A stretch of 64,000 bases of DNA from DATLGB01 sp963726825. GTDB lineage: Bacteria; Actinomycetota; Thermoleophilia; Solirubrobacterales; Solirubrobacteraceae. The notes beneath the pieces are model-generated. The model had not been told where the DNA came from and made no database searches. It was given only the letters and a program-made list of their open reading frames with translations. The DNA is taken from assembly GCA_963726825.1 (NCBI GenBank), contig CAVSDT010000001.1:1240001-1304000 (forward strand). The letters run 5' to 3'. Of the stretch, positions 18,582-27,206 are shown in pieces; the stretch's first letter is position 1; each line of letters opens with the position of its first letter. The translations under genes and the position numbers were made by a program.

Positions 18582-18621
18582 TCCCCACATCAGAACTCCG
18601 GGTCCCGCATCGGTCCGCAGC

Positions 18622-18921
18622 GTGCTCTACTTGCAGGCGTCTCCCGGGCGCCGCGACGACCTGGTCGCGACGTTCGAGCGGCTCGAGGTCACGACCCGAG
18701 CGCTGACGCTCGACGGCTGCCTCAGCGTCGAGGCGCAGGTGCCCGCGGACCCGGACGGGCCGATGCTCGTCACGGCCAGCTGGGCCGGCCGTGACGCGTA
18801 CCAGGAGTGGCTGGACCACCCGCTGCGTGCCGGGACCGACGACGAGATCAACGCGCTCCTGGCGCGGCAACCGTGGGGCGAGGTCTACGACATCGTCATC
18901 GCAGAGGAGGCACGCGGATGA
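18622..18921 (+). CDS. ABM-domain protein (putative quinol monooxygenase-like)
   Basis: A 99-residue ferredoxin-like protein of the antibiotic biosynthesis monooxygenase family. It shows the strand-helix pattern (VLYLQASPGRRDDLVATFERL), the small-residue strand CLSVEAQVPADP and the WAGRDAYQEWLDHP segment typical of that fold. Members are small dimeric oxygenases or accessory proteins acting on quinols or heme-like compounds; which applies here is unclear. GTG 18622 gives the conserved N-terminus but has no strong ribosome site. It is the first gene of the operon and its stop overlaps the hyuA1 start (ATGA), so it is produced together with HyuAB1. Confidence 0.75.
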   Translation: MLYLQASPGRRDDLVATFERLEVTTRALTLDGCLSVEAQVPADPDGPMLVTASWAGRDAYQEWLDHPLRAGTDDEINALLARQPWGEVYDIVIAEEARG

Positions 18922-20960
18922 GCCGCACGCGCATCTCGATGGACATCGGCGGCACGTTCACCGACGTCGTGGCCTACGACGAGGCCTCCGGCACCTACCG
19001 CGCCGGCAAGGCTGCGACGACGCCGGCGGACCTGACCGAGGGGGTGCTCGACGGCATCGGGCAGCTCACCGGCGAGCTCGGCGACATCGGCTTCTGCGTG
19101 CACGGCACGACTCAGGGCCTCAACGCTTTCCTGCAGCGTCGCGGCGAGCGCGTCCTGCTGCTCGCGACGCGCGGTGCCGGCGACGTCTACCACGTCGCGC
19201 GTGGCAATCGCACCCGGCTCTACGACATCCACTACCGCAAGCCGCAGCCGCTCGTGCCGCGACGCGACATCGTCGAGATCGGCGGCCGCCTGGACTGGGC
19301 GGGCCAGGAGCTCGAGCCGCTCGACGAGGACGCGGTGCGCGCGGCAGCCGCGCGTGCCCGGGAGGAGGGCTTCGGCGCGATCGCCGTCGCGTTCCTGTTC
19401 AGCTACGTCAACCCCGCCCATGAGCAGCGCGCCGCGGAGATCCTGCGCGCGGAGCTGCCGGGCGTCACGGTGTCTGCCTCCCACGGCATCGCCCGCGAGT
19501 GGCGCGAGTACGAGCGGACCTCCTCGACGGTGGTCGACGCCTACACCGCCCCGGTGGTCCGCCGCTACCTCGTGCGTCTCGAGGACGAGCTGCGTGGGCG
19601 CGGCCTCGGCGTCCCCCTGCACGTCATGCAGTCAAGCGGCGGCATCGTGACCGCCGAGTCTGCCCGCGAGCAGACGCTGCAGACCCTGCTGTCGGGGCCG
19701 GTCGGCGCGACCCTCGGCGGCGTCGCCCTCGCCCGTCTGCTGGGGCGGCCGAACCTCATCTGCGTGGACATGGGCGGCACGAGCTTCGACGTCTCGCTCG
19801 TCGTCGACGGGCAGCCTGACGTGTCGACGGAGGCCGAGCTCGAGGGCTTCCCGCTGATGATCCCGGTCGTGGACATCCACACGATCGGCGCCGGCGGCGG
19901 GTCGATCGCCTACAGCGAGGCCGGCGGCCTACGCGTCGGGCCCGAAAGCGCCGGCGCCGTCCCCGGCCCCGCGTGCTACGGCCGCGGCGGCGAGCGCCCG
20001 ACTGTCACCGACGCCGACCTGGTGCTCGGGCGCGTCGATCCGGACGCGTTCGCGGGCGGGACCATGACGCTCGACCGCGCCGCGGCCGAGCGGGCCGTCG
20101 AGACCCTCGCCGCCGAGCTCGGGCTGCAGACGGCGGAGCTCGCCGAGGGCATCTGCGACGTCGTGAACGCGAAGATGGCACAGGCGATCCGCACGCTCAC
20201 GGTCGAGAAGGGCATCGCCCCCGGCGATTTCGCCCTCGTCGCCTGCGGCGGCGCCGGCCCGATGCACGCGGCGTTCCTCGCGCGGGAGCTCGGCATCGCC
20301 GAGACGATCGTCCCGCGCTTCCCCGGCGCGTTCTCGGCCTGGGGGATGCTCGAGACGGAGGTCCGCCGCGACGCGAGCCGGACGTTCTTCTCGCCGCTGG
20401 ACGAGGTCGACGCCGACGCGCTCGCGCGAGAGCTGCACGAGCTCGACGCGGAGGGTGCCGCCGCGCTTGGCGCCGAGGGCATCGAGGGCGACGCCGGGCG
20501 TGTCCTGCACGCGCTCGACCTGCGCTACATCGGCCAGGAGTACTCGCTCACCATCCCGCTGGAGTCACTGGACGAGCCACTCGCCGGCACCTGGCCCCAG
20601 GGCATCGCCGACCGGTTCCACACGGCGCACCGCAATCGCTTCGGGCACGCGAACCCGCGCGCCCCGATCGAGGTCGTCGTCCTGCGCATGACCGCGCTGG
20701 GCTCCCTCGGGCGCACGCAGCCCCGCCCGCTGGAGCGCGTCGACTCGACGCCCACCGGCGACGTGCGGCCCGTCGTGTTCGACCGCGCGACCCACGACGC
20801 GCCGGTCGTGGACCGCGTGGACCTCGGCGCGGGCTCGGCGATCGACGGGCCGGTGATCGTGACCGAGCCGACGGCCACCACCGTCGTGCCTCCCGGGATG
20901 CGCCTGACCGTCGACGACTTCGGCAATCTCGTCCTGCGCGACGGCGAGTCGGCGGCATGA
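18918..20960 (+). CDS. hyuA: HyuA-type hydantoinase/oxoprolinase subunit A (1)
   Basis: ATP-dependent amidase/carboxylase subunit of 680 residues. It has the N-terminal Hydant_A_N domain with the actin-like phosphate loop MDIGGTFTDVV, the central hydantoinase A domain with CVDMGGTSFDVSLV and the glycine-rich GAGGGSIAY, a GGAGPMHA motif, and the C-terminal ACX-like domain. Relatives are ATP-dependent N-methylhydantoinase, 5-oxoprolinase, caprolactamase and acetone/acetophenone carboxylases, all of which activate an amide or enolate by phosphorylation. No carboxylase gamma or other extra subunit is present, so ring-opening hydrolysis of a lactam, hydantoin or imide is favoured over carboxylation. 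It overlaps both neighbours by 4 bp (ATGA), which indicates coupled translation with HyuB1. Confidence 0.88.
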   Translation: MSRTRISMDIGGTFTDVVAYDEASGTYRAGKAATTPADLTEGVLDGIGQLTGELGDIGFCVHGTTQGLNAFLQRRGERVLLLATRGAGDVYHVARGNRTRLYDIHYRKPQPLVPRRDIVEIGGRLDWAGQELEPLDEDAVRAAAARAREEGFGAIAVAFLFSYVNPAHEQRAAEILRAELPGVTVSASHGIAREWREYERTSSTVVDAYTAPVVRRYLVRLEDELRGRGLGVPLHVMQSSGGIVTAESAREQTLQTLLSGPVGATLGGVALARLLGRPNLICVDMGGTSFDVSLVVDGQPDVSTEAELEGFPLMIPVVDIHTIGAGGGSIAYSEAGGLRVGPESAGAVPGPACYGRGGERPTVTDADLVLGRVDPDAFAGGTMTLDRAAAERAVETLAAELGLQTAELAEGICDVVNAKMAQAIRTLTVEKGIAPGDFALVACGGAGPMHAAFLARELGIAETIVPRFPGAFSAWGMLETEVRRDASRTFFSPLDEVDADALARELHELDAEGAAALGAEGIEGDAGRVLHALDLRYIGQEYSLTIPLESLDEPLAGTWPQGIADRFHTAHRNRFGHANPRAPIEVVVLRMTALGSLGRTQPRPLERVDSTPTGDVRPVVFDRATHDAPVVDRVDLGAGSAIDGPVIVTEPTATTVVPPGMRLTVDDFGNLVLRDGESAA

Positions 20961-22624
20961 GCGTCGACGCCGTCACCACCGAGATCGTCCGCAGCGCCTT
21001 CAAGGCGGCCGCCGACGAGATGAACGCGACGCTCATCCGCTCGGCCTACACCCCGGTCATCTACGAGATGAAGGACTGCTCGGTGGCGCTGCTCGACGCC
21101 GATCACCGCATCCTCGGCCAGTCTGCGGGACTGCCGATCTTCCTCGGCAACCTCGAGATCTGCACGCGCCTGACGGAGGAGACCTACGGCCGCGAGGCCT
21201 GGCGGCCCGGCGACGTGTGGATCATGAACGACTCCTACCTCACCGGCACCCACCTCAACGACATGACGGTGTTCGGGCCGATCTTCGCCGGAGTCGAGCT
21301 CGTCGGCTTTGCGGCCTGCCGCGCGCACTGGCTCGACGTCGGGGCGAAGGACCCGGGCGGGCCGATGGACTCGACCGACATCTACCAGGAGGGGATCCGC
21401 GTTCCGCCGCTGCGGGTCGTCGAGGCCGGCGAGGAGCGACGCGACGTCGTCGACCTGCTCGGTCGCAACAGCCGCTTCTCAGCCCCGGCCGTCGGCGACC
21501 TGGGCGCGCAGATCGCCTGCGTCAACACCGGTCAGGCGCGCCTGCGGGCGATCCTCGAGCGCTACGGCTCCGAGACGGTGGCCGAGGCCAAGGCAGAGGT
21601 GTTTGCGCAGACGGAGCGCTTTGAGCGCGCGGCGATCGCCGCCATCCCCGACGGCACCTACACCGCCGAGGGGGCGCTCGACGACGACGGCGTCCGTGAC
21701 GTTCCGTGCCGGATCGTCGTCCGCGTGACTGTCGAAGGCGAGCAGATGCACGTCGACCTCACCGAGTCCGACGACGCTCAGGCCGGCCCGATCAACTGCG
21801 GCGAGGCGCAGGCGATCTCCGCCGCGCGCGTCGCCTACAAGCTGCTCATCAACCCCGACAACCCGCCCGACGGCGGCGCTTTCCGCGCGCTGTCGGTCGC
21901 GGTGCGGCCGGGTTCGGTGCTCGGCGCGCAGGAGCCGTCCCCGTGCCAGTGGTACTTCACGCCACTCGGCCTGCTGATCGATCTCGTCGTCAAGGCCCTG
22001 GCCGACGTCCTGCCGGACCGGGCCGCCGGGGCGAGCTACGGCGACTCGATGATCGTGTCCCTCTCGGGCATGGACCCGCGCAACGGCCGGCCGTGGCTGG
22101 ACCTCGAGCCCACCGTCGGCGGGTGGGGCGGCTGGCAGGGCAGCGACGGCGAGAGCGGCCTGATCAACAACGTCAACGGCTCGCTGAAGGACCTCCCGAT
22201 CGAGGTCTTCGAGACGAAGTACCCCATGCGGCTCACGCACTACGGCTTCCGGGCCGACTCGGGCGGTGCCGGGCGCTGGCGCGGTGGCAACGGCATCATC
22301 CGCGAGTACCAGGTCGACTGCGATGAGGCGACGCTCTACCTCTGGTTCGAGCGCTCGCGCACCCCGGCCTGGGGGCTGGCGGGCGGGCAGGACGCGACGC
22401 CGCCGCAGGTCGTCATCAACCCGGGCCGGGAGGACGAGCGGTCGATGCTCAAGGTCAGCCGGCTCACGCTCTCGCGTGGCGACGTCGTGCGGACCATGAC
22501 CGGCGGTGGCGGCGGCTACGGCGACCCGCAGGAGCGTGACCCCGACGCACTCGCGGCCGACCTGCGAGACGGCCACGTCTCGGAGAAGGCCGCACGCGAG
22601 CGCTACGGCCGGAGCGGCGCATGA
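20957..22624 (+). CDS. hyuB: HyuB-type hydantoinase/oxoprolinase subunit B (1)
   Basis: Partner subunit of HyuA1, 555 residues, full length for the Hydantoinase_B family. Family landmarks are the start VTTEIVRSAFKAAADEMNATLIRSAYTPVIYE, described here only in part (VRSAFKAAADEMN), then PGDVWIMNDSYLTGTHLND, RAHWLDVGAKDPGG (metal-site region), NCGEAQA and the glycine-rich C-terminal TGGGGGYGDP. In characterised relatives this subunit holds the metal centre that attacks the intermediate phosphorylated by subunit A. ATG 20957 overlaps the hyuA1 stop and its stop overlaps the M24 gene start. It shares only family-level similarity with HyuB2 downstream, so the two cassettes probably act on different substrates or steps. 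Confidence 0.88.
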   Translation: MSVDAVTTEIVRSAFKAAADEMNATLIRSAYTPVIYEMKDCSVALLDADHRILGQSAGLPIFLGNLEICTRLTEETYGREAWRPGDVWIMNDSYLTGTHLNDMTVFGPIFAGVELVGFAACRAHWLDVGAKDPGGPMDSTDIYQEGIRVPPLRVVEAGEERRDVVDLLGRNSRFSAPAVGDLGAQIACVNTGQARLRAILERYGSETVAEAKAEVFAQTERFERAAIAAIPDGTYTAEGALDDDGVRDVPCRIVVRVTVEGEQMHVDLTESDDAQAGPINCGEAQAISAARVAYKLLINPDNPPDGGAFRALSVAVRPGSVLGAQEPSPCQWYFTPLGLLIDLVVKALADVLPDRAAGASYGDSMIVSLSGMDPRNGRPWLDLEPTVGGWGGWQGSDGESGLINNVNGSLKDLPIEVFETKYPMRLTHYGFRADSGGAGRWRGGNGIIREYQVDCDEATLYLWFERSRTPAWGLAGGQDATPPQVVINPGREDERSMLKVSRLTLSRGDVVRTMTGGGGGYGDPQERDPDALAADLRDGHVSEKAARERYGRSGA

Positions 22625-23697
22625 TCGCCCGCATCGACGCCGTCCGCGACGCGGCCGCCGCCGCGGGGCTCGAGGCCGTGGTGATCACCAGCCCCGCATC
22701 GATCCGGTACCTGTCGGGGATGGAGACCCTTGGCTTCGAGCGGCTCTTCGCCGTCGCGGTGCCCGTGGACGGCGAGCCCTCCATCATCGTGCCGCTCCTA
22801 GACGCCGAGATCGCCGCCGGCGCGTCCGCCGGGCTCCCCGTCCGCTCCTACGACGCGGCCTCCGACGGGTTCGGGGAGCTCGCGGAGGCGCTGGTGGGCG
22901 CGCGCCGCGTCGGGGTCGAGGAGGACCACCTGACCCTCGCCCGCCGTGACCGGCTCGCCGAGCTGGGTGTCGTGGCCGAGCCGGCCGGGGCGGCCATCAT
23001 GCGGCTGCGTGCCCGCAAGGACACTGCAGAGCTCGACGCGATCCGCGCGACCTGCGCCGCCATCGCGACCGTCTACGAGGCGCTGTGGGAGCGGCTGCGC
23101 CCCGGCGTCACCGAGATCGAGACGAACGCCTGGGTCGCCTACCAGCTCGCGCAGGCCGGCGCCTCGGAGTCGCATCCGCTCGTGCTCTTCGGCGCCAACG
23201 CGGCCAACCCGCATGGATCGCCGTCCGCACGCCCGCTCGCCGCCGGCGACGTCGTCTGCGCCGACGTGTCCGCGTCCATCGACGGCTACTGGGGCGATCT
23301 GACGCGCTGCGCCACCGCGGGCCCCGCAAGCGACTGGGCGCGCGACGCCTGGTCTGTGATCTGCGAGGCACAGGACCGGGCGATCGCGGCGTGCCGCGCC
23401 GGCACCCCGGCACGCGACGTCGACACGGCGCAGCGGGAGGTCGTCGCCACGCGCGCGGACCTCGGCGCCGTGCTGCACGGCGCGGGCCACGCGATGGGCA
23501 TCGAGATCCACGAGCCGCCGTTCCTCGTGCCCCGGACCGCCGACCCGCTCGAGGCGGGCCACGTGCTCACCATCGAGCCGGGCCTCTACGCCACGGGCGT
23601 CGGTGGTGTCCGGGTGGAGGACGACGTGGCGGTGACAGACGGCGACCCGCTGCTGCTGTCGGAGCTTCCCAGGGAGCTGCGAGAGCTGCCGGCATGA
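22621..23697 (+). CDS. M24 family metallopeptidase (Xaa-Pro peptidase-like)
   Basis: Pita-bread-fold enzyme of 358 residues with an N-terminal creatinase-type domain and a C-terminal catalytic domain. All five metal ligands of proline-specific aminopeptidases can be placed: D215 (ADVSAS), D226 (GDLTR), H290 (GAGHAMG), E319 (TIEPGLY) and E333 (VRVEDDV). Creatinases, which share the fold, lack this metal set, so hydrolysis of an Xaa-Pro or other amide bond is favoured over creatine hydrolysis. It has no signal peptide and acts in the cytoplasm on something imported or produced by HyuAB. Free proline, if released, could feed the neighbouring putA. It is ATGA-coupled to hyuB1. Confidence 0.85.
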   Translation: MIARIDAVRDAAAAAGLEAVVITSPASIRYLSGMETLGFERLFAVAVPVDGEPSIIVPLLDAEIAAGASAGLPVRSYDAASDGFGELAEALVGARRVGVEEDHLTLARRDRLAELGVVAEPAGAAIMRLRARKDTAELDAIRATCAAIATVYEALWERLRPGVTEIETNAWVAYQLAQAGASESHPLVLFGANAANPHGSPSARPLAAGDVVCADVSASIDGYWGDLTRCATAGPASDWARDAWSVICEAQDRAIAACRAGTPARDVDTAQREVVATRADLGAVLHGAGHAMGIEIHEPPFLVPRTADPLEAGHVLTIEPGLYATGVGGVRVEDDVAVTDGDPLLLSELPRELRELPA

Positions 23698-23726
23698 CCG
23701 AGACCAGGACGATCAGGAGGCTTCAG

Positions 23727-24731
23727 ATGCGACGGGGATGGACGGCACTGCTTTGCGGTGCGTTGATGATGGGCGGCGCAGTGGGCTGCGGCTCCGACAG
23801 CGGCGGCGACAGCGGCAGCAGCAGCGGCGGTGGGGACAAGAAGGTCACCAAGATCGCCTTCTTCGGCTTCGCGAAGGCCAACTCGTTCGCCCAGGCGACG
23901 TTCGCCGGGGTCAAGGAGCAGGCGAAGAAGGAGGGCGTCGAGGTGCAGTTCTTCGACCCGAACTTCGACTCCGCGACGCAGGTGTCGCAGATCCAGAACG
24001 CGGTCACGACGGGCGAGTTCCAGGCGTTCGTCGTCCAGGCCAACGACGGCAACGCCGTCGCCCCGCCCATCCGCGAGGCGATTGACGCCGGCGTCGCGGT
24101 CGTGGCGGAGTTCACGCCGGTCGGGACGCGCTACGACACGCTCGAGCCCCAGGTCAAGGGCATGGCGTTCGTCGGGGAGCCGCCGACGGAGAACGGCACG
24201 GCGCTCGGCAAGCTCGGGATCGAGGCCTGCGCCGACAAGGACCCGTGCAAGGTCGCCTACCTGGAGGGCTTCAAGTCGCTGCCGCTCGACAACGCGCGCA
24301 CGGAGGCCGTCAAGCAGGAGCTCGCGACGTCGGACGCCGTCGATCTCGTGGCCTCCGTCGAGGGTGGGTACACGCAGGACTCCGGCCTGAAGGCCGCGCA
24401 GAACGTCCTGCAGGCCCAGCCGGACGTCGACGTGATGATCGGCTCCTCCCAGGCGATCGCCGGCGCCGAGCAGGCGGCCAAGGACGCCAAGTCCGACGTC
24501 GCCTTCGTGGGCAACGGCGGCTCCCGCCAGGCCGTCAAGGCGGTCAAGGAGGGCCGCTGGTTCGCGACGTACGCGACGCCGGAGAAGGACGCGGGCGCCA
24601 AGGCCGCCGAGATCGCGATCGCGATGGCCCGTGGCGAGAAGGCCCCCGCCTCCTTCGACACCCGCACGCTGCAGGACCCGGGCCTGACGAAGGAGACCCT
24701 CGGTGACTTCCAAGGGCAGTACGACGAGTGA
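23727..24731 (+). CDS. Sugar-type ABC transporter substrate-binding lipoprotein
   Basis: Periplasmic-binding-protein-like I family (RbsB/CUT2 type), 334 residues. The signal peptide ends in a lipobox (GAVGC, acylated Cys21), followed by a Ser/Gly linker and the two-lobe binding domain (KIAFFGFAKANSF ... GVKEQAKKEGVEV). An upstream in-frame ATG at 23694 overlaps the M24 stop, but ATG 23727 has a perfect AGGAGG 6 nt before it and gives a standard lipoprotein signal, so I prefer it. It lies among Hyu genes and not sugar genes, so the ligand is probably the cyclic amide or related metabolite of this operon; the family does include binders of non-sugars such as purines and autoinducers. Confidence 0.87.
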   Translation: MRRGWTALLCGALMMGGAVGCGSDSGGDSGSSSGGGDKKVTKIAFFGFAKANSFAQATFAGVKEQAKKEGVEVQFFDPNFDSATQVSQIQNAVTTGEFQAFVVQANDGNAVAPPIREAIDAGVAVVAEFTPVGTRYDTLEPQVKGMAFVGEPPTENGTALGKLGIEACADKDPCKVAYLEGFKSLPLDNARTEAVKQELATSDAVDLVASVEGGYTQDSGLKAAQNVLQAQPDVDVMIGSSQAIAGAEQAAKDAKSDVAFVGNGGSRQAVKAVKEGRWFATYATPEKDAGAKAAEIAIAMARGEKAPASFDTRTLQDPGLTKETLGDFQGQYDE

Positions 24732-26244
24732 GCCGCCGCTGATCGAGGTCCGGGGCGCGTCTAAGCGCTTCGGCGGCGTCCAGGCGCTCGCGAACGTCGA
24801 TCTCGTCCTCCCAGCAGGCCGCACCCGCGGCCTGCTGGGCGAGAACGGCGCGGGCAAGTCGACGCTGGCCAAGGTGGTGGGCGGCGTCGTCGAGCCCGAC
24901 GAGGGCGACATCCTGGTCGCCGGGTCCCCGGTGCGCTTCAAGTCGCCGCGGGACGCGCTGGGCGCCGGCATCGCGACGATCGCGCAAGAGCTCGCGCTGG
25001 TGCCGGCGCGTTCGGTGCTCGAGAACGTCTTCCTCGGTCTCGAGCGCGCCCGCGCCGGCGTGCCCAACCGCGCGGCGTTGCGGCGGCGCTTCGACGCGCT
25101 GCGGGAGCAGACCGGCTTCGACGTGGACCCGGACGCCCGCGTCGGTCATCTGCGGACCGCCGAGCAGCAGAAGGTCGAGATCATGCGCGCCGTAGCGCGT
25201 GACGCGCGCGTGATCCTCATGGACGAGCCGACCGCGAGCCTCACGCACGACGAGAGCGCGCGCTTGCTCGAGGTCGTGCGCCGGCTCACGGCGGCCGGGA
25301 CGGCGATCGTGCTCGTCTCCCACCACCTCGACGAGGTGCTCGAGGTCGCTGACGACGTGACCGTCATGCGCGACGGCCGGGTGGTGCGCGACGCCCCGGC
25401 GTCCGCGGAGACCGCCCAGTCGCTCGTCACCGCGATGGTCGGCCGCGCGCTCGAGCTGACCTTCCCGCCACGGCGCGCACCCGCCGCCGAAGCGCCCGTC
25501 GTCCTGGAGGCCGCCGGCCTGACCCGCGGGCGGGCGGTCCGCGACGTCTCGCTGTCGGTACGAGCCGGGGAGATCGTCGGGCTCGCCGGGCTCGTGGGCA
25601 GCGGCCGCAGCGAGGTCGCCCGCCTGCTCTTCGCCGCCGACCGCGCCGACGCCGGCGAGGTCCGGCTCGACGGCGTCCCCGTCCGGCTGCGCGGCCCCGG
25701 CCACGCCGCGCGCCACGGGATCGCGATGGTGCCGGAGAGCCGCAAGGAGGAGGGCCTCGTGATGCTGCGCTCCGTCCGCGAGAACGTGACGCTCGCGACC
25801 CTGGGACGCGACAGCCGCGCAGGGGTCGTCGGCGCCGGACGCGAACGCGCCCGAGCCGAGGAGCTCGTGCGCCGGATGGACGTCCGCACGACCGGCACGA
25901 GCGCCAAGGTCGGCAACCTGTCCGGCGGCAACCAGCAGAAGGTCCTGTTCGCCAAGTGGCTCGCTACGGAGCCCCGCGTCCTGATCGCCGACGAGCCCAC
26001 CCGCGGCATCGACGTCGGCGCCAAGCAGCAGATCCACGAGCTGCTCGCCGACCTCGCGGCGGGCGGCATGGCCATCCTGCTGATCTCCTCCGAGATCGAG
26101 GAGGTGCTCGGCCTCGCCCACCGCATCCTCGTGATGCGCCAGGGGGCCGTCATCGCCGAGCTCGACGGAGCGACGGCCACGCAGGAGACCGTCATGGCCG
26201 CGGCGTTCGCCGCGGCCGGAACCCAGGAGACGACACCAGGATGA
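24703..26244 (+). CDS. Sugar-type ABC transporter ATPase (two fused nucleotide-binding domains)
   Basis: A 513-residue ATPase of the RbsA/MglA (CUT2) type. The first domain has an intact Walker A (GENGAGKST) and Walker B (VILMDEPTA). The second has the degenerate P-loop usual for this class (GLVGSGRSE) but a good LSGGNQQKV signature and DEPTRGIDVG. It powers uptake by the adjacent permease at the inner face of the membrane. GTG 24703 lies inside the 3' end of the binding-protein gene (29-bp overlap); no better start is visible in frame. Its stop overlaps the permease start by 4 bp. Confidence 0.9.
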   Translation: MTSKGSTTSEPPLIEVRGASKRFGGVQALANVDLVLPAGRTRGLLGENGAGKSTLAKVVGGVVEPDEGDILVAGSPVRFKSPRDALGAGIATIAQELALVPARSVLENVFLGLERARAGVPNRAALRRRFDALREQTGFDVDPDARVGHLRTAEQQKVEIMRAVARDARVILMDEPTASLTHDESARLLEVVRRLTAAGTAIVLVSHHLDEVLEVADDVTVMRDGRVVRDAPASAETAQSLVTAMVGRALELTFPPRRAPAAEAPVVLEAAGLTRGRAVRDVSLSVRAGEIVGLAGLVGSGRSEVARLLFAADRADAGEVRLDGVPVRLRGPGHAARHGIAMVPESRKEEGLVMLRSVRENVTLATLGRDSRAGVVGAGRERARAEELVRRMDVRTTGTSAKVGNLSGGNQQKVLFAKWLATEPRVLIADEPTRGIDVGAKQQIHELLADLAAGGMAILLISSEIEEVLGLAHRILVMRQGAVIAELDGATATQETVMAAAFAAAGTQETTPG

Positions 26245-27206
26245 GCACCGACTCCCCGGACACCACCGCAGCGCCGCCTCGACGACGGTCCGTCGAGCTG
26301 CGGGACCTCGGGATCGTCGCGGCGTTCATCGCGCTCTGCGTCGGGCTGAGTCTCGCCACGGACACGTTCCTGACCGAGCGCAACCTCCTGAACATCCTCG
26401 ACCAGTCGGCGCCGCTCGGGCTGATCGCGTGCGCGGTGACGATCTGCATCGTCGCCGGGATCTTCGACGTCTCGACGGGGGCGATCTTCGGGGTCTCCGC
26501 CGTCGTCGCGGCGAAGGTCGCCAACGCCACGGACCCGACGATCGGACTGCTCTCGGGCGCGATCGCCGGCATGGGCCTCGGCATCCTCAACGGCGTCCTC
26601 ATCCACTACACGCGCATCAACTCCTTCATCGGGACGCTGGCCACGAGCATCGTCTATCGCGGTGTCGCCATCCTGCTCACCGGCGGCGCCATCGTGACCG
26701 TCACCGATCCGGCGTTCATCACCATCGGGACGTCTGAGTTCCTCGGGGCGAAGCTCTCCGTCTGGGTCTTCGGCGTCTTCTTCGTCCTGACGGCCCTGCT
26801 GCTGTCACGGACGGTCTTTGGCCGCTACGTCTACGCCGTCGGCGGCAACCCCGAGGCCGCCCGCCTGTCCGGCATCCGGGTCGGCCTCGTGCTGGGCGGC
26901 TGCTACGCGCTGTCGGGCCTCGCCGCTGGGCTCGCAGGGATCCTGTCGGCGTCGCGGACCGCGTCGGCGCAGGCGAGTCTGGGCAACGGCATCGAGTTGA
27001 CGGCGATCGCTGCTGCGGTCGTCGGCGGCACGAGCATCCTCGGCGGGGAGGGCGCCGTCTGGCGAGGGGTGCTCGGCGTCCTCACCCTCGCGGTGATCGG
27101 CAACGGCTTCGACCTGCTGGGCGTCGACACGACGTACAAGCAGCTCACCCAGGGCGTCCTCATCCTCGTCGCGGTCGCCGCCGACCAGCTGCTGAGGCGC
27201 CGATGA
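26241..27206 (+). CDS. Sugar-type ABC transporter permease
   Basis: Membrane component of the CUT2-type importer, 321 residues, with about nine to ten hydrophobic helices. It shows the BPD_transp_2 landmarks FDVSTGAIFGVSAVVAAKV (early loop), GRYVYAVGGNPEAARLSGI (the EAA-like cytoplasmic loop) and AVVGGTSILGGEGAVWRG near the end. It presumably works as a homodimer with the fused ATPase. ATG 26241 overlaps the ATPase stop and its own stop overlaps the hyuA2 start, placing the importer between the two Hyu cassettes in one transcript. Confidence 0.9.
   Translation: MSTDSPDTTAAPPRRRSVELRDLGIVAAFIALCVGLSLATDTFLTERNLLNILDQSAPLGLIACAVTICIVAGIFDVSTGAIFGVSAVVAAKVANATDPTIGLLSGAIAGMGLGILNGVLIHYTRINSFIGTLATSIVYRGVAILLTGGAIVTVTDPAFITIGTSEFLGAKLSVWVFGVFFVLTALLLSRTVFGRYVYAVGGNPEAARLSGIRVGLVLGGCYALSGLAAGLAGILSASRTASAQASLGNGIELTAIAAAVVGGTSILGGEGAVWRGVLGVLTLAVIGNGFDLLGVDTTYKQLTQGVLILVAVAADQLLRRR

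Noticed and set aside
18106..18621. N-terminal extension of the ABM protein back into the XRE-cupin gene
   Set aside because: The extension is antisense to the XRE-cupin coding region and has no family similarity; the conserved domain starts at GTG 18622, after a recognisable promoter.
22621..23697. Creatinase as the function of the M24 protein, giving a creatinine pathway with HyuAB
   Set aside because: Creatinases lack the five metal ligands; all five are present here, so a metallopeptidase is the better reading.
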